64,000 nucleotides of DNA from Psychrobacter fulvigenes (GCF_904846155.1 NZ_CAJGZP010000001.1:1550001-1614000); one strand, 5' to 3'; counted from the stretch's first letter, positions 50,377-59,603 are shown. Notes: generated by a model from the sequence alone, not told the origin. Program-made: numbers and translations.

Positions 50377-51655
50377 TGGGATATTTTTGTGGTTTACCCT
50401 TAACCACCCTCGGGCAAGATCGCTTTCTGCGTTCAGGAATGACAAACAATTTTCCTTCCTCTAAAACTGCATCTAACAACTTAGGGAAGAGTCCTGCAGC
50501 CTGTAAAGGCGCAAACCGTAAAAGATCAACAATCGTAATAGACACCATATGAAAGCTAATTCGTAGAGGGCTAACCTTAGCTCTAACTGCCATATATCGC
50601 ATCAAACGTCTTATCAGATTATAAGCAATCATAAGCCCCCAGAACTCTTGTAACACAAGCTGTGGCAGCTTACTTCTTAACAACAGCCCCTGCTGTAGAT
50701 CAGACTTAATTTCCCTAAAAGCCATCTCGATCTCCCAGCGCTGCAAGTACAGCTGTGCCACTTTATCCTTAGTAAAGCGTTTATCATCTATTAAAGAGGT
50801 GATGTATCGTCTTATCTTACCCTCATAACGACACTCAATTAATCGAGCTTGCCAAGTATCGGGTAGGTTTGGATTTTTCTTTTGAGCTTGGGGAGAAACC
50901 GGCATTTGTATCAAGTAGTCCCCTTCACTAAAGGTTTCAATCACAGTGTAACGCAGATTATCTTTAGCCCGCATGAGCCAGTGACTGTTTGGATGGGTTT
51001 GTTGCCAACTAATCAGTAGGTCTGCTGAGAAATAGGCTCTATCAAAGAGCGTAATGCTGTTGTCTTGAATATTTAGCTGACGGGCTAATGTGATCTCTCC
51101 TTGACCCATATCTCCAAGGGTTGTGTCAATGATCTCATGCGTGTCAGTATTGATCAGGCATACCGAACGCATTTGGGGATAGGGCGCCTCTTTAGTTCTG
51201 CCTTTGCTTGAACTAAAGTACTGAAGGTTCTCATCAGTATAGGGTAGTGAGTATACGACACCGTCTACAGCTTGGACGCTAAGTCCCATAAAGTCTTGCT
51301 GCTGGGCTCGTGATTCTGTTTGGTAGTGAGCACTTAGTTGATGAAATAGCTGCTTTAGAGGCTCATGCCCGAGGCGTTGTCTTGCTTGTACCACTGCACT
51401 GGGTACGCAGGCCTGTGAGTCTATATTAAGCCGCATCTGCTCTGTGATATACCAAATTGAACGGTTTCGATATAAAGCTGTGCCGATGACTATCCAAACA
51501 ACGTGTTCGGCAGGTAGCTTACGCCTTCTAATGCTCGCCTTGCCGGTATACTCTAAAGCTTGCTGTATCCACTCAGGGTCTATTAATTCACTAAATTGTT
51601 CTAGGGTGTCTGGAATCCTTTTATGCGTCTCATTAATAGCGTCTTGTAGTCTCAT
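50354..51655 (-). CDS. IS4-family DDE transposase
   Basis: 433 residues. The N-terminus (TGKASIRRRKLPAEHVVWIVIGTALYRNRSI) and the YREK signature in YLQRWEIEMAFREIK place it in the IS4 family; VDGVVYSLP and TLFDRAYFSADLL supply the two Asp of the DDE triad, with Glu in the YREK motif. Two starts: ATG 51670 lies inside a strong hairpin, and ATG 51655 just after it; I choose the second. The frame is intact. The hairpin is typical of devices that keep transposase translation low when transcripts enter from outside. Confidence 0.93.
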   Translation of the reverse strand: MRLQDAINETHKRIPDTLEQFSELIDPEWIQQALEYTGKASIRRRKLPAEHVVWIVIGTALYRNRSIWYITEQMRLNIDSQACVPSAVVQARQRLGHEPLKQLFHQLSAHYQTESRAQQQDFMGLSVQAVDGVVYSLPYTDENLQYFSSSKGRTKEAPYPQMRSVCLINTDTHEIIDTTLGDMGQGEITLARQLNIQDNSITLFDRAYFSADLLISWQQTHPNSHWLMRAKDNLRYTVIETFSEGDYLIQMPVSPQAQKKNPNLPDTWQARLIECRYEGKIRRYITSLIDDKRFTKDKVAQLYLQRWEIEMAFREIKSDLQQGLLLRSKLPQLVLQEFWGLMIAYNLIRRLMRYMAVRAKVSPLRISFHMVSITIVDLLRFAPLQAAGLFPKLLDAVLEEGKLFVIPERRKRSCPRVVKGKPQKYPKKNTSQP

Positions 51656-51660
51656 AGTAA

Positions 51661-51691
51661 AATAGCCCATCTACTTATTAGATGGGCTATT
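51661..51691. promoter_or_regulatory. Hairpin before the transposase start
   Basis: AATAGCCCATCTA at 51661-51673 pairs perfectly with 51679-51691 around a 5-base loop. In the minus-strand RNA it sits directly before ATG 51655 and swallows ATG 51670, so it can block ribosomes. Confidence 0.75.
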
Positions 51692-51754
51692 TTATTACTT
51701 TTATTGAGTTTTTGCCTTAACTGACTAGCATTACTACCTGTGATGGCTTTTTTG

Positions 51755-52624
51755 TTATCTTAGGTCATCCGTCTTTTGCAGGTCAGCAGTGGGTGTGGTC
51801 AGATAATCGTAAGTTAAGCCCGATACAGGCTCTTTTTCTGCTAAAATTACTTCTGATTCGGACTTTGGTTTTGAAGTGGCGTCAAGCTTTGACTGAGTCT
51901 CTAGCATGATGGCTTGTTGCGTATCTATTTGTTGTTGATTGCGCTGTTTGATCTCATTGATTAGCGTTGAGAGCTGTTCGCTGTCTTTATCGATATCTGC
52001 ATTTAGCTGCTGAGTTTCTTGGGTTTGCTGCAGTCGATATCCAGACAGATTTTGTTGCTCACCATTGACAGCTCTGTTATTGATAGTCGTCACTGAAAGA
52101 TCATCATTGTCATCGCTATCCTTGCTCAAAGAGGCCCTGCGCTTTGTCTCTATAACAGACGGCTCTTGTGACGAAGTGGGCTTTTGGGGTGGTGTATGCT
52201 CTTGCGGTTTATGGTTTTGGGTCGCAGTATTGTTGTTTGATACGTGGGCTGCTGATGCGGTAGGTTCTGTATTTGCGCTCACTTTAGCGGTAAAAACCTC
52301 TGTATCATCAACTGTGACCTGATCAACCGCTATTTGATCAATTGTGATTTTAGTGTCTTCTGCTATCATAGGTTTGCTGGTAATAGGCTGGTTTTTATTT
52401 ATTAAGGCTTGCGATTCAGACGTTTTTTTGTGGTCGAATACGGTAAAATAGACAACGATTGCCAGCAAAGCATGCAGTAATAGAGCCAATACGATGGTTA
52501 GGATCGGCTGATCTTTTGGTTTGCTCGTTGGCGTAGGCGCTGAAGGGTGAGGCATAGAGTAATCCATATGTTGACGCTGAGGCTCAAAACTTTTTAATAA
52601 ACGCTTCAATACGTCTTTAAGCAT
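51755..52624 (-). CDS. TolA/TonB-like single-span protein of unknown function
   Basis: 289 residues: a cytoplasmic N-terminus of about 38 residues, one membrane span (about 41-64, ILTIVLALLLHALLAIVVYF), a periplasmic Thr/Ser/Pro/Gln-rich stretch, and a helical coiled-coil-like part (about 195-250, with LNADIDKDSEQLSTLINEIKQRNQQQ). The layout is that of TolA and TonB, and the His in the span fits TonB-like proteins, but the globular C-terminal domain is absent. Divergent from the tolC gene of the secretion system (66 bases between), so it may serve it. I do not recognise a family. Confidence 0.65.
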   Translation of the reverse strand: MLKDVLKRLLKSFEPQRQHMDYSMPHPSAPTPTSKPKDQPILTIVLALLLHALLAIVVYFTVFDHKKTSESQALINKNQPITSKPMIAEDTKITIDQIAVDQVTVDDTEVFTAKVSANTEPTASAAHVSNNNTATQNHKPQEHTPPQKPTSSQEPSVIETKRRASLSKDSDDNDDLSVTTINNRAVNGEQQNLSGYRLQQTQETQQLNADIDKDSEQLSTLINEIKQRNQQQIDTQQAIMLETQSKLDATSKPKSESEVILAEKEPVSGLTYDYLTTPTADLQKTDDLR

Positions 52625-52690
52625 TGATAATCATCACGATGAACTTTGTTATTATCTAAAAAACAATAGCAGCAAAGAAGCCATAATATC

Positions 52691-54289
52691 ATGTTGCACT
52701 TTTATTTTTATCCCGATCAATCCCAAGCAATGATCAAAAAGCCAATGTTTAAAAGGTGCTTTATCATAAAAAAACTACGTCATAGCTTATCACCTTTGGT
52801 ATCGACAACCGCAATAGGTATGTTACTGATGACGCTATCAAGTGCGGCATTTGCCAATGCTGATATGCATGTCAACACCTTGATCAGTCAAGCCATCCAG
52901 AGCCATCCGCTGGTCGGCGCGGCGCGTGCAGAACAACAAGCCACGACTGAGAGTATTCGTGCTGCCAAGCTAAATATGCTACCTGCTCCTACCTTGTCAT
53001 CAGGCTATGATCGCGACGATGGCATGGTCTCTCAGCTGCGGCTGCGCCAGTCTTTATGGACTGGTGGCAAGCTGACGGCGAATGTCAATCAAGCCGTCTT
53101 TGATGATAAAGCGGCGACAGAGTATGTATACGAACAACAAAACCAAGTTGCTAAGACCACGATTGAAGCGTGGCAAAGCTATATCACAGCTGTGTCTAAG
53201 CAGCGTGTCTATTATGATAACTTGCAGCTGCTGACTGAGTTTGAAGAGATGATGCAACGCCGTGTCAGTCAAGGAGTATCGGCACGTATCGAAATGGATT
53301 TAGTGACCAACCGTATATTACAAGAGCAAAATGCTTATCAAGCGGCGGTAGAGCAGCAGCGTATAGCGATGGCGCGTTTAGAGCAGATAACTGGCCGCCG
53401 GCTATCAGCTGTTGAGCTACCAGTACCGAATCTAAGCGAGCTTGTCAGCCAAGCTAAAGGGTACTCACAAACCTTTGAGCAAATGGCTTTTGATCAAGCC
53501 AGTTTTTACAACCCTACTGTAGTAAAAGAACACTATCAAGTTGAGGCTGCTAAGCAAGGGGTAAAGTCATTACAGGCAGCGCGTTATCCTACTTTTTATG
53601 CGCAGTACGAATACGACTACTATCATGATAAAAATAAAAATAACAATCAAAATGAGAGTGATGGTGAGTTTTCTATAGGTCTGAGCTATGATCCAGGGGC
53701 GGGCCTATCTAATCTGGCGCTGGCGCGGGCATCAGAGTCGCGAGTGAACAGTCTTGTACAGTCAAAAGAAGCATCAAGACGTTCAGTGCTTGAAACCATC
53801 CAAACTCAGTATCAGCAATTTGCCAGTGCCAAAGATCAAGAGCACTCCTTGATCGCTGCAGTTGCAGGTGCGCAGATAGTAGTCAGCTCTTACCGTCGTC
53901 AGTTCATTGCTGGTCGTAAATCTTGGCTTGAAGTGCTCAATGCAGTACGTGAGCATTCTCAGTATCAGGCACAGTTGGTTGAAACCCGAACTTCTATCAT
54001 TGCAGCTTATTATAAGCTGCAAGTTGATTTTGGTATGATGTCTTGGCAGAAGTTTGATCAAAGTCGTCAGCCAGAGCCCTTATTCCATCCGCTGGATCCT
54101 GTTAAAAAATGGCTGACCCGTCAAGATGTGGCAAGACAAGCGCCTGATCAGGCAGTCATTCAACCTATCGTTATGAAAGAAGAGGATAAAGGTATGGTAA
54201 CTTATCCTATTAACGATCCTATCAGTGACGCTTTGAGTAATAACTATCTTAGCGATACCAGCACAGGCTTGCTAACAGATAGCCCTTAA
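52691..54289 (+). CDS. TolC-family outer membrane protein of the type I secretion system
   Basis: The outer membrane channel (LapE/AggA type) of a type I secretion system for the adhesin. About 532 residues: a long N-terminus, signal peptide (about 37-57, LMTLSSAAFANA), then two outer membrane efflux repeats (PF02321) with LISQAIQSHPLVGAARAEQ, LRQSLWTGGKLTANV and the second repeat FYAQYEYDYYHD with ISIGLSYDPGAG-like strand. An extension of about 70 residues ends the protein (EPLFHPLDPVKKW onward). Start may be one of several downstream Met codons (residue 14 or 19). Next genes are the ABC ATPase and the adaptor. Confidence 0.9.
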   Translation: MLHFYFYPDQSQAMIKKPMFKRCFIIKKLRHSLSPLVSTTAIGMLLMTLSSAAFANADMHVNTLISQAIQSHPLVGAARAEQQATTESIRAAKLNMLPAPTLSSGYDRDDGMVSQLRLRQSLWTGGKLTANVNQAVFDDKAATEYVYEQQNQVAKTTIEAWQSYITAVSKQRVYYDNLQLLTEFEEMMQRRVSQGVSARIEMDLVTNRILQEQNAYQAAVEQQRIAMARLEQITGRRLSAVELPVPNLSELVSQAKGYSQTFEQMAFDQASFYNPTVVKEHYQVEAAKQGVKSLQAARYPTFYAQYEYDYYHDKNKNNNQNESDGEFSIGLSYDPGAGLSNLALARASESRVNSLVQSKEASRRSVLETIQTQYQQFASAKDQEHSLIAAVAGAQIVVSSYRRQFIAGRKSWLEVLNAVREHSQYQAQLVETRTSIIAAYYKLQVDFGMMSWQKFDQSRQPEPLFHPLDPVKKWLTRQDVARQAPDQAVIQPIVMKEEDKGMVTYPINDPISDALSNNYLSDTSTGLLTDSP

Positions 54290-54394
54290 TCCTTTTGCTT
54301 TCTAAATCGTAAAACGTTTATGAATAAATAAGATGACTTTTATTCGCGTTACTTATCTATTTAACTACCCGTTAATCAGTAGGATATATTTATC

Positions 54395-56701
54395 ATGAGT
54401 ACACCTGTCCCAGCTTCGAGTGACCCTACATCTGACAGTGAGCTGACAGCAAATCCTACTTCAAATTTATTGACACTTGATCCCGATGAGCAAACAAATG
54501 AGCAGGGGGCACAGTTGGCTGCGGCGCTACACACTTTGCTCACTCAGCAAGGGTATCCTGTTGATAGTGTGCGTCTTTACGGAGTGATACATCAGCAGAC
54601 AGAGCTGACAAGACTGGCAAGTATTGTCAAGATATTGGAGCAGTTAGGAGTTGATCAGCTGCCAGAGGCTTTACCAATGCCAGATGCGGCATTTTTGCCT
54701 TTATTGGCTTTACATCCCGTCCAGGGATGGGGGGTAATTCATCAACAGACCCCGCAGGGGCTGTGGCAGTTTAGCCAGTCTGAGAAAATTAGTGTTCATC
54801 CAAGTGATGCGTTTACACAATTACTGCGTATTCGCTTAGAAAGCGAGCCCAGCAAGCGTAAACAGCTGTCTTTTGACCAACTATTAAAAAAAGATCTAAA
54901 AAACTATCGTGGTATTGTCGTTGAAGCGGTAGTAGCGTCATTTTTGATTAATATTTTAGCATTGGCAGTGTCGCTTTTTTCGATGCAGGTTTATGATCGT
55001 GTGATTCCAACCCGGAGTGAATACACTCTCATTATTTTAGCCAGTGGGGTGGGTCTCGTCATCTTGTTTGAAACTTTTATGAAGTTTGCCCGATCCAAGA
55101 TTATGGATAAAGTAGTGGTCAACTTAGATCAATACCTATCTCGCGAAGTTTTTCAACGCTTGCTGAATGTACGTATTGATCAGATGCCAGGTTCGGTAGG
55201 GTCTATGGCAGCACAGCTACGCGGTTATGAGCAAGTGCGTGGGTTCTATACGGCAAGTACGCTATTTGGTTTGGTTGATATACCGATGGCGATTATATTT
55301 GTGACGCTCATTGTCATTATTGGCAATCCGTTGGTAGCCCTAGTGCCTATTTTGGCTGCTGTTGTCGCAATTATAATAGGATTCAGTGCGCGCAAAAGAA
55401 TCGATAGTATTGCGGCGGTTGGCGCGTCAGCTTCTTACCGTAAAACTGGTATCTTAGTTGAGACCGTAGAGGGCGTTGAAACGATAAAGGCTGGATCAGG
55501 CAACTGGAAGTTTTTGTCACGTTGGCTTGATGTGATGAGTATCACTACCAAAAACGATCTGGACATGAAACATGCCAATGATAACTTGAGTTTTTTGTCG
55601 CAGATGATACAGCAGACCAGCTATGTAGGCATTGTGATTGTTGGCTCGTTTGTCGTGATGTCAGGAGATATGACCATGGGTGGCTTGATTGCCTGCTCTA
55701 TTTTAGGCGGTCGTATTCTAGCACCAATTATGGGTATTCCCAATCTACTGGTACAGCACTCACATGCCAAAGCAGCAAAGCTTAATATTGAGCAGCTGTT
55801 CTCGCTAGAACAAGATAACCACGGGGTCAGTCATCCGCTATCGCCCAGTCATATCTCGGGTAATTTTGACCTAGATAAGGTAACTTTTAACTATCAAAAT
55901 AATGACCAGCCTGCATTGGCTATTAACAGACTTCAAATAAAGGCGGGCGAGCGCATCGCGGTTTTGGGGCCAATCGGTTCTGGTAAGTCGACTTTGTTAA
56001 AAGTGCTATCAGGATTGTATGCACCTACTCAAGGCCGAATATTATTAGATGGACTTGATATTCAACAGATTAGCCGCGAGTCTTTAAGCGCGCAAGTCGG
56101 CTATCTACAACAAGATCATCGTCTATTTGAAGGTACTTTACGGGAGAACTTATTGATTGGCCTACCAGCCCCAAGTGATGATGTCATGCGTGATGCACTC
56201 ATAAAGACGGGGTTGATTAAGTTGGTTGCCAGCCACTCTAGTGGCTTAGACTTGCCGATCAGTGAAGGAGGTAAGGGGTTATCAGGTGGTCAAAAACAAC
56301 TGGTGGCGTTTACTCGCTTAGTACTAACCAAGCCTTCCGTTTTGTTGATGGACGAGCCGACAGCCTCTATGGATAGTCGGCAAGAAGCTCAATGTATCGA
56401 AGTACTTAGCAAAAATTTTGGCAGGGAGCATACTCTAATTGTTGCTACCCATAAAATGCCACTATTACGCTTGGTCGATCGTATTATTATTATGGATAAC
56501 CAACAAATAGTAATGGATGGGCCCAAAGAAAAAGTACTTGCACAGTTAAAAGGTAATGATGATCAAAAGAATACAAAGAGGACTTCAGTTAAGATTAGTA
56601 ACCCTAAGACGCGCATAGTCAGTAAAGACACTTCAAGCATTGAGCTAAAAACCGATGATCAATCTCATCAAGATGATAACCTAGGGCCAAATAATGAATA
56701 A
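54395..56701 (+). CDS. Type I secretion ABC transporter (LapB type)
   Basis: The inner membrane ATPase that drives export of the adhesin. 768 residues: an N-terminal C39-peptidase-like domain without the catalytic Cys (about 40-150), an ABC membrane domain with six spans (about 170-450), and an ATPase domain (about 490-720) with Walker A GPIGSGKST, signature LSGGQKQ, Walker B SVLLMDEPTA and the switch His in VATHKMP. The last about 50 residues are charged and low in complexity. Overlaps the next gene by eight bases. Confidence 0.94.
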   Translation: MSTPVPASSDPTSDSELTANPTSNLLTLDPDEQTNEQGAQLAAALHTLLTQQGYPVDSVRLYGVIHQQTELTRLASIVKILEQLGVDQLPEALPMPDAAFLPLLALHPVQGWGVIHQQTPQGLWQFSQSEKISVHPSDAFTQLLRIRLESEPSKRKQLSFDQLLKKDLKNYRGIVVEAVVASFLINILALAVSLFSMQVYDRVIPTRSEYTLIILASGVGLVILFETFMKFARSKIMDKVVVNLDQYLSREVFQRLLNVRIDQMPGSVGSMAAQLRGYEQVRGFYTASTLFGLVDIPMAIIFVTLIVIIGNPLVALVPILAAVVAIIIGFSARKRIDSIAAVGASASYRKTGILVETVEGVETIKAGSGNWKFLSRWLDVMSITTKNDLDMKHANDNLSFLSQMIQQTSYVGIVIVGSFVVMSGDMTMGGLIACSILGGRILAPIMGIPNLLVQHSHAKAAKLNIEQLFSLEQDNHGVSHPLSPSHISGNFDLDKVTFNYQNNDQPALAINRLQIKAGERIAVLGPIGSGKSTLLKVLSGLYAPTQGRILLDGLDIQQISRESLSAQVGYLQQDHRLFEGTLRENLLIGLPAPSDDVMRDALIKTGLIKLVASHSSGLDLPISEGGKGLSGGQKQLVAFTRLVLTKPSVLLMDEPTASMDSRQEAQCIEVLSKNFGREHTLIVATHKMPLLRLVDRIIIMDNQQIVMDGPKEKVLAQLKGNDDQKNTKRTSVKISNPKTRIVSKDTSSIELKTDDQSHQDDNLGPNNE

Positions 56702-57863
56702 CTACCAACATAAATCTCATGATCCTAAAATTGGACGTACACGGATTATTATTTGGGGCGCGCTGATTGGAATAATTGTGTTAGTTGTTTGGGCTTATTT
56801 CGCCCAAATTGACCAAGTGACACGTGCAACAGCAACGGTCATCGCTAGTGCGCGAACGCAGGATATTCAAGCGGTAGAGGGTGGGGTGCTGACTGAGATA
56901 TTGGTTAAAGAAGGTGAGAAAGTCACTAAAGGGCAATTGGTTGTCACACTTGAAGAAGAGCGGGCACAAGCAGCAGTGGCCAATGCCAGCTCTAAAATAG
57001 CAGCGCTGAAGGCTAAGCTGGCGCGATTAGAGGCTGAAATATATGAGCGACCATTAAGATTTCCAGATGACATAAAAAGCTATAGTGAGTACGTCGGAAA
57101 CCAAACCCAACTCTATAATCGTCGTCGACAAGCGATTGACCAAGATGTCAGCTCCTTACAAAAGATGATGGTACTGGCGCAGCAAGAGCTCAGCATGAAT
57201 GAGCCGCTATTAGAATACGGTGATGTCAGTCAAGCTGATGTGATCAAATTGCGCAGACAAGTGGCTGAGATCCAAGCCCAAATCACCAACAAGCGTAATA
57301 AGTATTTTGAAGAAGCACAGTCAGAGATGACCAAAGCCCAAGAAGAGCTGGACACTGAGCTTGAGCAGCTGCGTGACCATTCACAAGTGTTAGAAGAAAC
57401 CAAACTATTTGCACCGACAGATGGCAAGGTTAATAATATTTTGATTACCACTATCGGCGGCGTTGTGGAACCTGGCGAGGTTATTATGGAGATATTGCCG
57501 ACCAGTAGTGATCTTATTGTTGAGGCCAAAGTCAGCCCAGTGGATATCGCTTATGTAAAAGAACAACAAGCAGCAACTGTTAAGCTTGATGCTTATGATT
57601 ATTCTATTTTTGGTGCTATGAATGGCACAGTAACATACATCAGTCCTGATACATTGATGGAACAAACGCCCAAAGGAGAAGAGCCTTACTATCGTGTGCA
57701 AATAAAAATCACCGGTGCTGAGTTCGCTGAGCGTAGTGATGAGATTGTGATCAAACCAGGGATGACTGCTTCAGTGGATATCAAAGCACAAGAGCGTTCA
57801 GTCCTTTCATACTTAACCAAGCCTATTACTAAGACTTTCTCTGAAGGCCTAGGAGAGCGCTAA
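56694..57863 (+). CDS. Type I secretion membrane fusion protein (LapC/HlyD type)
   Basis: The periplasmic adaptor of the secretion system. 389 residues: N-terminal span (about 16-40, IIWGALIGIIVLVVWAYF), a lipoyl-type half (VEGGVLTEILVKEGEKVTKGQLVV), a long helical hairpin (about 90-225, with SSKIAALKAKLARLEAE), the second lipoyl half (LFAPTDGKVNNI) and beta-barrel (VIMEILPTSSDLIVEAKV). It overlaps the ATPase gene (ATGAATAA), so translation is coupled. A strong terminator follows. Confidence 0.94.
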   Translation: MNNYQHKSHDPKIGRTRIIIWGALIGIIVLVVWAYFAQIDQVTRATATVIASARTQDIQAVEGGVLTEILVKEGEKVTKGQLVVTLEEERAQAAVANASSKIAALKAKLARLEAEIYERPLRFPDDIKSYSEYVGNQTQLYNRRRQAIDQDVSSLQKMMVLAQQELSMNEPLLEYGDVSQADVIKLRRQVAEIQAQITNKRNKYFEEAQSEMTKAQEELDTELEQLRDHSQVLEETKLFAPTDGKVNNILITTIGGVVEPGEVIMEILPTSSDLIVEAKVSPVDIAYVKEQQAATVKLDAYDYSIFGAMNGTVTYISPDTLMEQTPKGEEPYYRVQIKITGAEFAERSDEIVIKPGMTASVDIKAQERSVLSYLTKPITKTFSEGLGER

Positions 57864-57901
57864 ATATGTCCTAGCAAAATACGGCCATAATAAATAGCAA
57901 A

Positions 57902-57938
57902 AGAAAAACCTACGTAATGAATTTACGTAGGTTTTTCT
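57902..57938. terminator. Terminator after the secretion genes
   Basis: A perfect 16-bp stem (AGAAAAACCTACGTAA and complement) with a TGAAT loop; T-run in the right arm. Convergent genes on both sides. Confidence 0.93.
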
Positions 57939-57974
57939 CTATCTAATGGCAATAACTGTGATTGTTATTATTGA

Positions 57975-58346
57975 TTAAAGCTCACAATTAACGCTGTACG
58001 TCTGACCATTGTCTGAAGTGATAGTCATCACACCAAAGTCAGCTTTAGTATGCCAGTCATAAGTTGTTTTAGGGTTAACGTTGTTGACATAACGAGCGCC
58101 AGAACCTGATACTGCTTGTTCCATCATGACTTCGGCGTTATTTAGGCCGACTTTAGGCAAAGTAACGTTTAGCTTTGCCGCTTGACCGCTCGCTGAGTAG
58201 GCAGCTGTAACCATACCATCATCTTCACAAGTAAAAGACTGAACCACTTGTTGGGCGTCAGTGCTTGGTGCGGTAGTAGTAGGTGCATTCGTTGCACAGG
58301 CTGCTAGTAATACTGCGAAACGTGCTACGGCTAATAGTTTTTTCAT
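57975..58346 (-). CDS. MliC/PliC-type lysozyme inhibitor lipoprotein
   Basis: A 123-residue lipoprotein: signal MKKLLAVARFAVLLAAC with lipobox LAAC at residue 17. The rest resembles the MliC/PliC domain (PF09864), which blocks C-type lysozymes: FTCEDDGMVTAAY, VTLPKV, the SGSGARYVN loop and YDWHTKADFGVMTI, with a Cys pair near the ends. Outer membrane or periplasmic. Single gene with its own promoter; 219 bases upstream show no clear signal. Confidence 0.82.
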   Translation of the reverse strand: MKKLLAVARFAVLLAACATNAPTTTAPSTDAQQVVQSFTCEDDGMVTAAYSASGQAAKLNVTLPKVGLNNAEVMMEQAVSGSGARYVNNVNPKTTYDWHTKADFGVMTITSDNGQTYSVNCEL

Positions 58347-58565
58347 AATGTTTTATTCCTCAAGTTGGTGGGTGAGTGTTAGTTGTGACACCGAGCAATA
58401 TGATACAACAGAAGATGTAATTTCATGTTGTGATTAGAGTTCATGAAGGTAATTTTTACGACCTTTTTCGTGAGTATCTTGTATACAGGAGTTACTACCT
58501 AGCGTGCGTTATTCTATTGAGTGCTAAACTCTAACGTGCAAGCTTTGATAGTCCATTTATGCTAT

Positions 58566-59447
58566 TTAAATTGGTGCTTTTGAAGTTTTTTTATTTAAAA
58601 TAAATACCAGTACTGCCCCTAAGATCACCGAGCTTGCTATTACAAACTCTAGAGTCAGCTGCTCAGACAAAAACACCACGCCTAATACCGCTGCAAGTAC
58701 TGGCACGCAAAGTTGTACGATTGCCGCTTGCGTGTTTTTTAATAATGGCATGGCCATATACCAAATGCTATAACCAATCCCAGAAGCGATTGCCCCTGAG
58801 GCGCAAGCAAGTAATATGCCTTGCATGCTGATCTCTCCGAGCCTACTCATCGCTACTAATAACAGTATAGGAACCGCTACAAGGCTTCTGATGAAGTTAA
58901 AACCAGTAGCGCGAAGAGGGGACACACAGGACTTACCGCGTATGCTATAGACTCCCCAAGCGCTACCGCTAATCGCCATGAGCGTCGCTGCTGATAATGA
59001 AGGCATCGCTGCCGAAGGTAGCATCAAATATATAAATCCTGCTACTGCCACTATAAATGCCAGCCACTGCAAGGCGCTTAACTGCTCTTTTTTATAAATG
59101 CCCCAACCAATCATGGTGAGCTGCACCGCTGAAAATAAAATGAGCGCGCCAGTACCCGTATCTAGCTCTACATAAGCGATTGAAAAACACAGCGCATAAA
59201 TGACTAAGCTTGTGCTACTTAACCAACTGCCTTTTTCCTTTACAGTTGCACCATCAAGGCTACGGTTAAGCTTTAGATACTGTGTATGCACTGCGATGAT
59301 AATACCAAGGCAGGCGGCAGCGCTTATTAGGCGAATAATGGTAAAATTCCATGCGTCTATATATCCTTCTGCTAAGGCCATTCTGCAAAATAGAGAGTTT
59401 GCGGCAAAAGCGATTAACGCAATGACCGTATAGAGCGTGGGTTTCAA
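58566..59447 (-). CDS. EamA/DMT-family transporter
   Basis: A ten-span inner membrane protein (two EamA repeats, PF00892), 293 residues. Seen: LIAFAANSLFCRMALAEGYIDAWNFTIIRL, LYALCFSIAYVELDTGTGALILFS and, in the second half, ASGAIASGIGYSIWYMAMPLLKNTQAAIVQLCVPVLAAVLGVVFLSE. Exporter of an unknown small metabolite. Alone on the minus strand. Confidence 0.9.
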   Translation of the reverse strand: MKPTLYTVIALIAFAANSLFCRMALAEGYIDAWNFTIIRLISAAACLGIIIAVHTQYLKLNRSLDGATVKEKGSWLSSTSLVIYALCFSIAYVELDTGTGALILFSAVQLTMIGWGIYKKEQLSALQWLAFIVAVAGFIYLMLPSAAMPSLSAATLMAISGSAWGVYSIRGKSCVSPLRATGFNFIRSLVAVPILLLVAMSRLGEISMQGILLACASGAIASGIGYSIWYMAMPLLKNTQAAIVQLCVPVLAAVLGVVFLSEQLTLEFVIASSVILGAVLVFILNKKTSKAPI

Positions 59448-59555
59448 AAGTAATTCCTAATAAGTTCTAAGCTGGGCTAAAAGTACCAGCCTACGCCAAT
59501 AAAGTGAAAGAGTTGAAAGTGGCGCATGAATAAACCTTAATAATCATAATAAAAA

Positions 59556-59570
59556 ATAGCCTAAGCAAAA
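59556..59570 (+). repeat. Copy of the ATAGCCTAAGCAAA motif
   Basis: AATAGCCTAAGCAAA behind TAATCATAATAAAAA, in the 156-base gap between the EamA gene and the unknown lipoprotein gene. Confidence 0.5.
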
Positions 59571-59603
59571 ATAAAAATCTAAACCAAAAAATCAATATCT
59601 ATA

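Larger units (their letters stand above)
50339..51735 (-). mobile_element. Complete IS4-family insertion sequence
   Basis: 1397 bases with 22-bp inverted ends (50339-50360 and 51714-51735, one mismatch, outer bases AGTAATGC) and a 7-bp direct repeat ACCTGTG on each side (50332-50338 and 51736-51742). One transposase gene on the minus strand. The left end forms a hairpin with CCAGTCAG, CTGACTGG and a T-run; the right end forms a second one before the transposase. All parts look intact, so it may be active. Confidence 0.93.
50322..51752. terminator. Original adhesin terminator, split by the IS element
   Basis: AAAAAGCCAT at 50322-50331 and ATGGCTTTTT at 51743-51752 form a perfect 10-bp stem; the loop would be ACCTGTG. 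The IS and its 7-bp target duplication now lie in the loop. Before insertion this would have been a bidirectional terminator between the adhesin and the convergent minus-strand gene. Confidence 0.85.
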
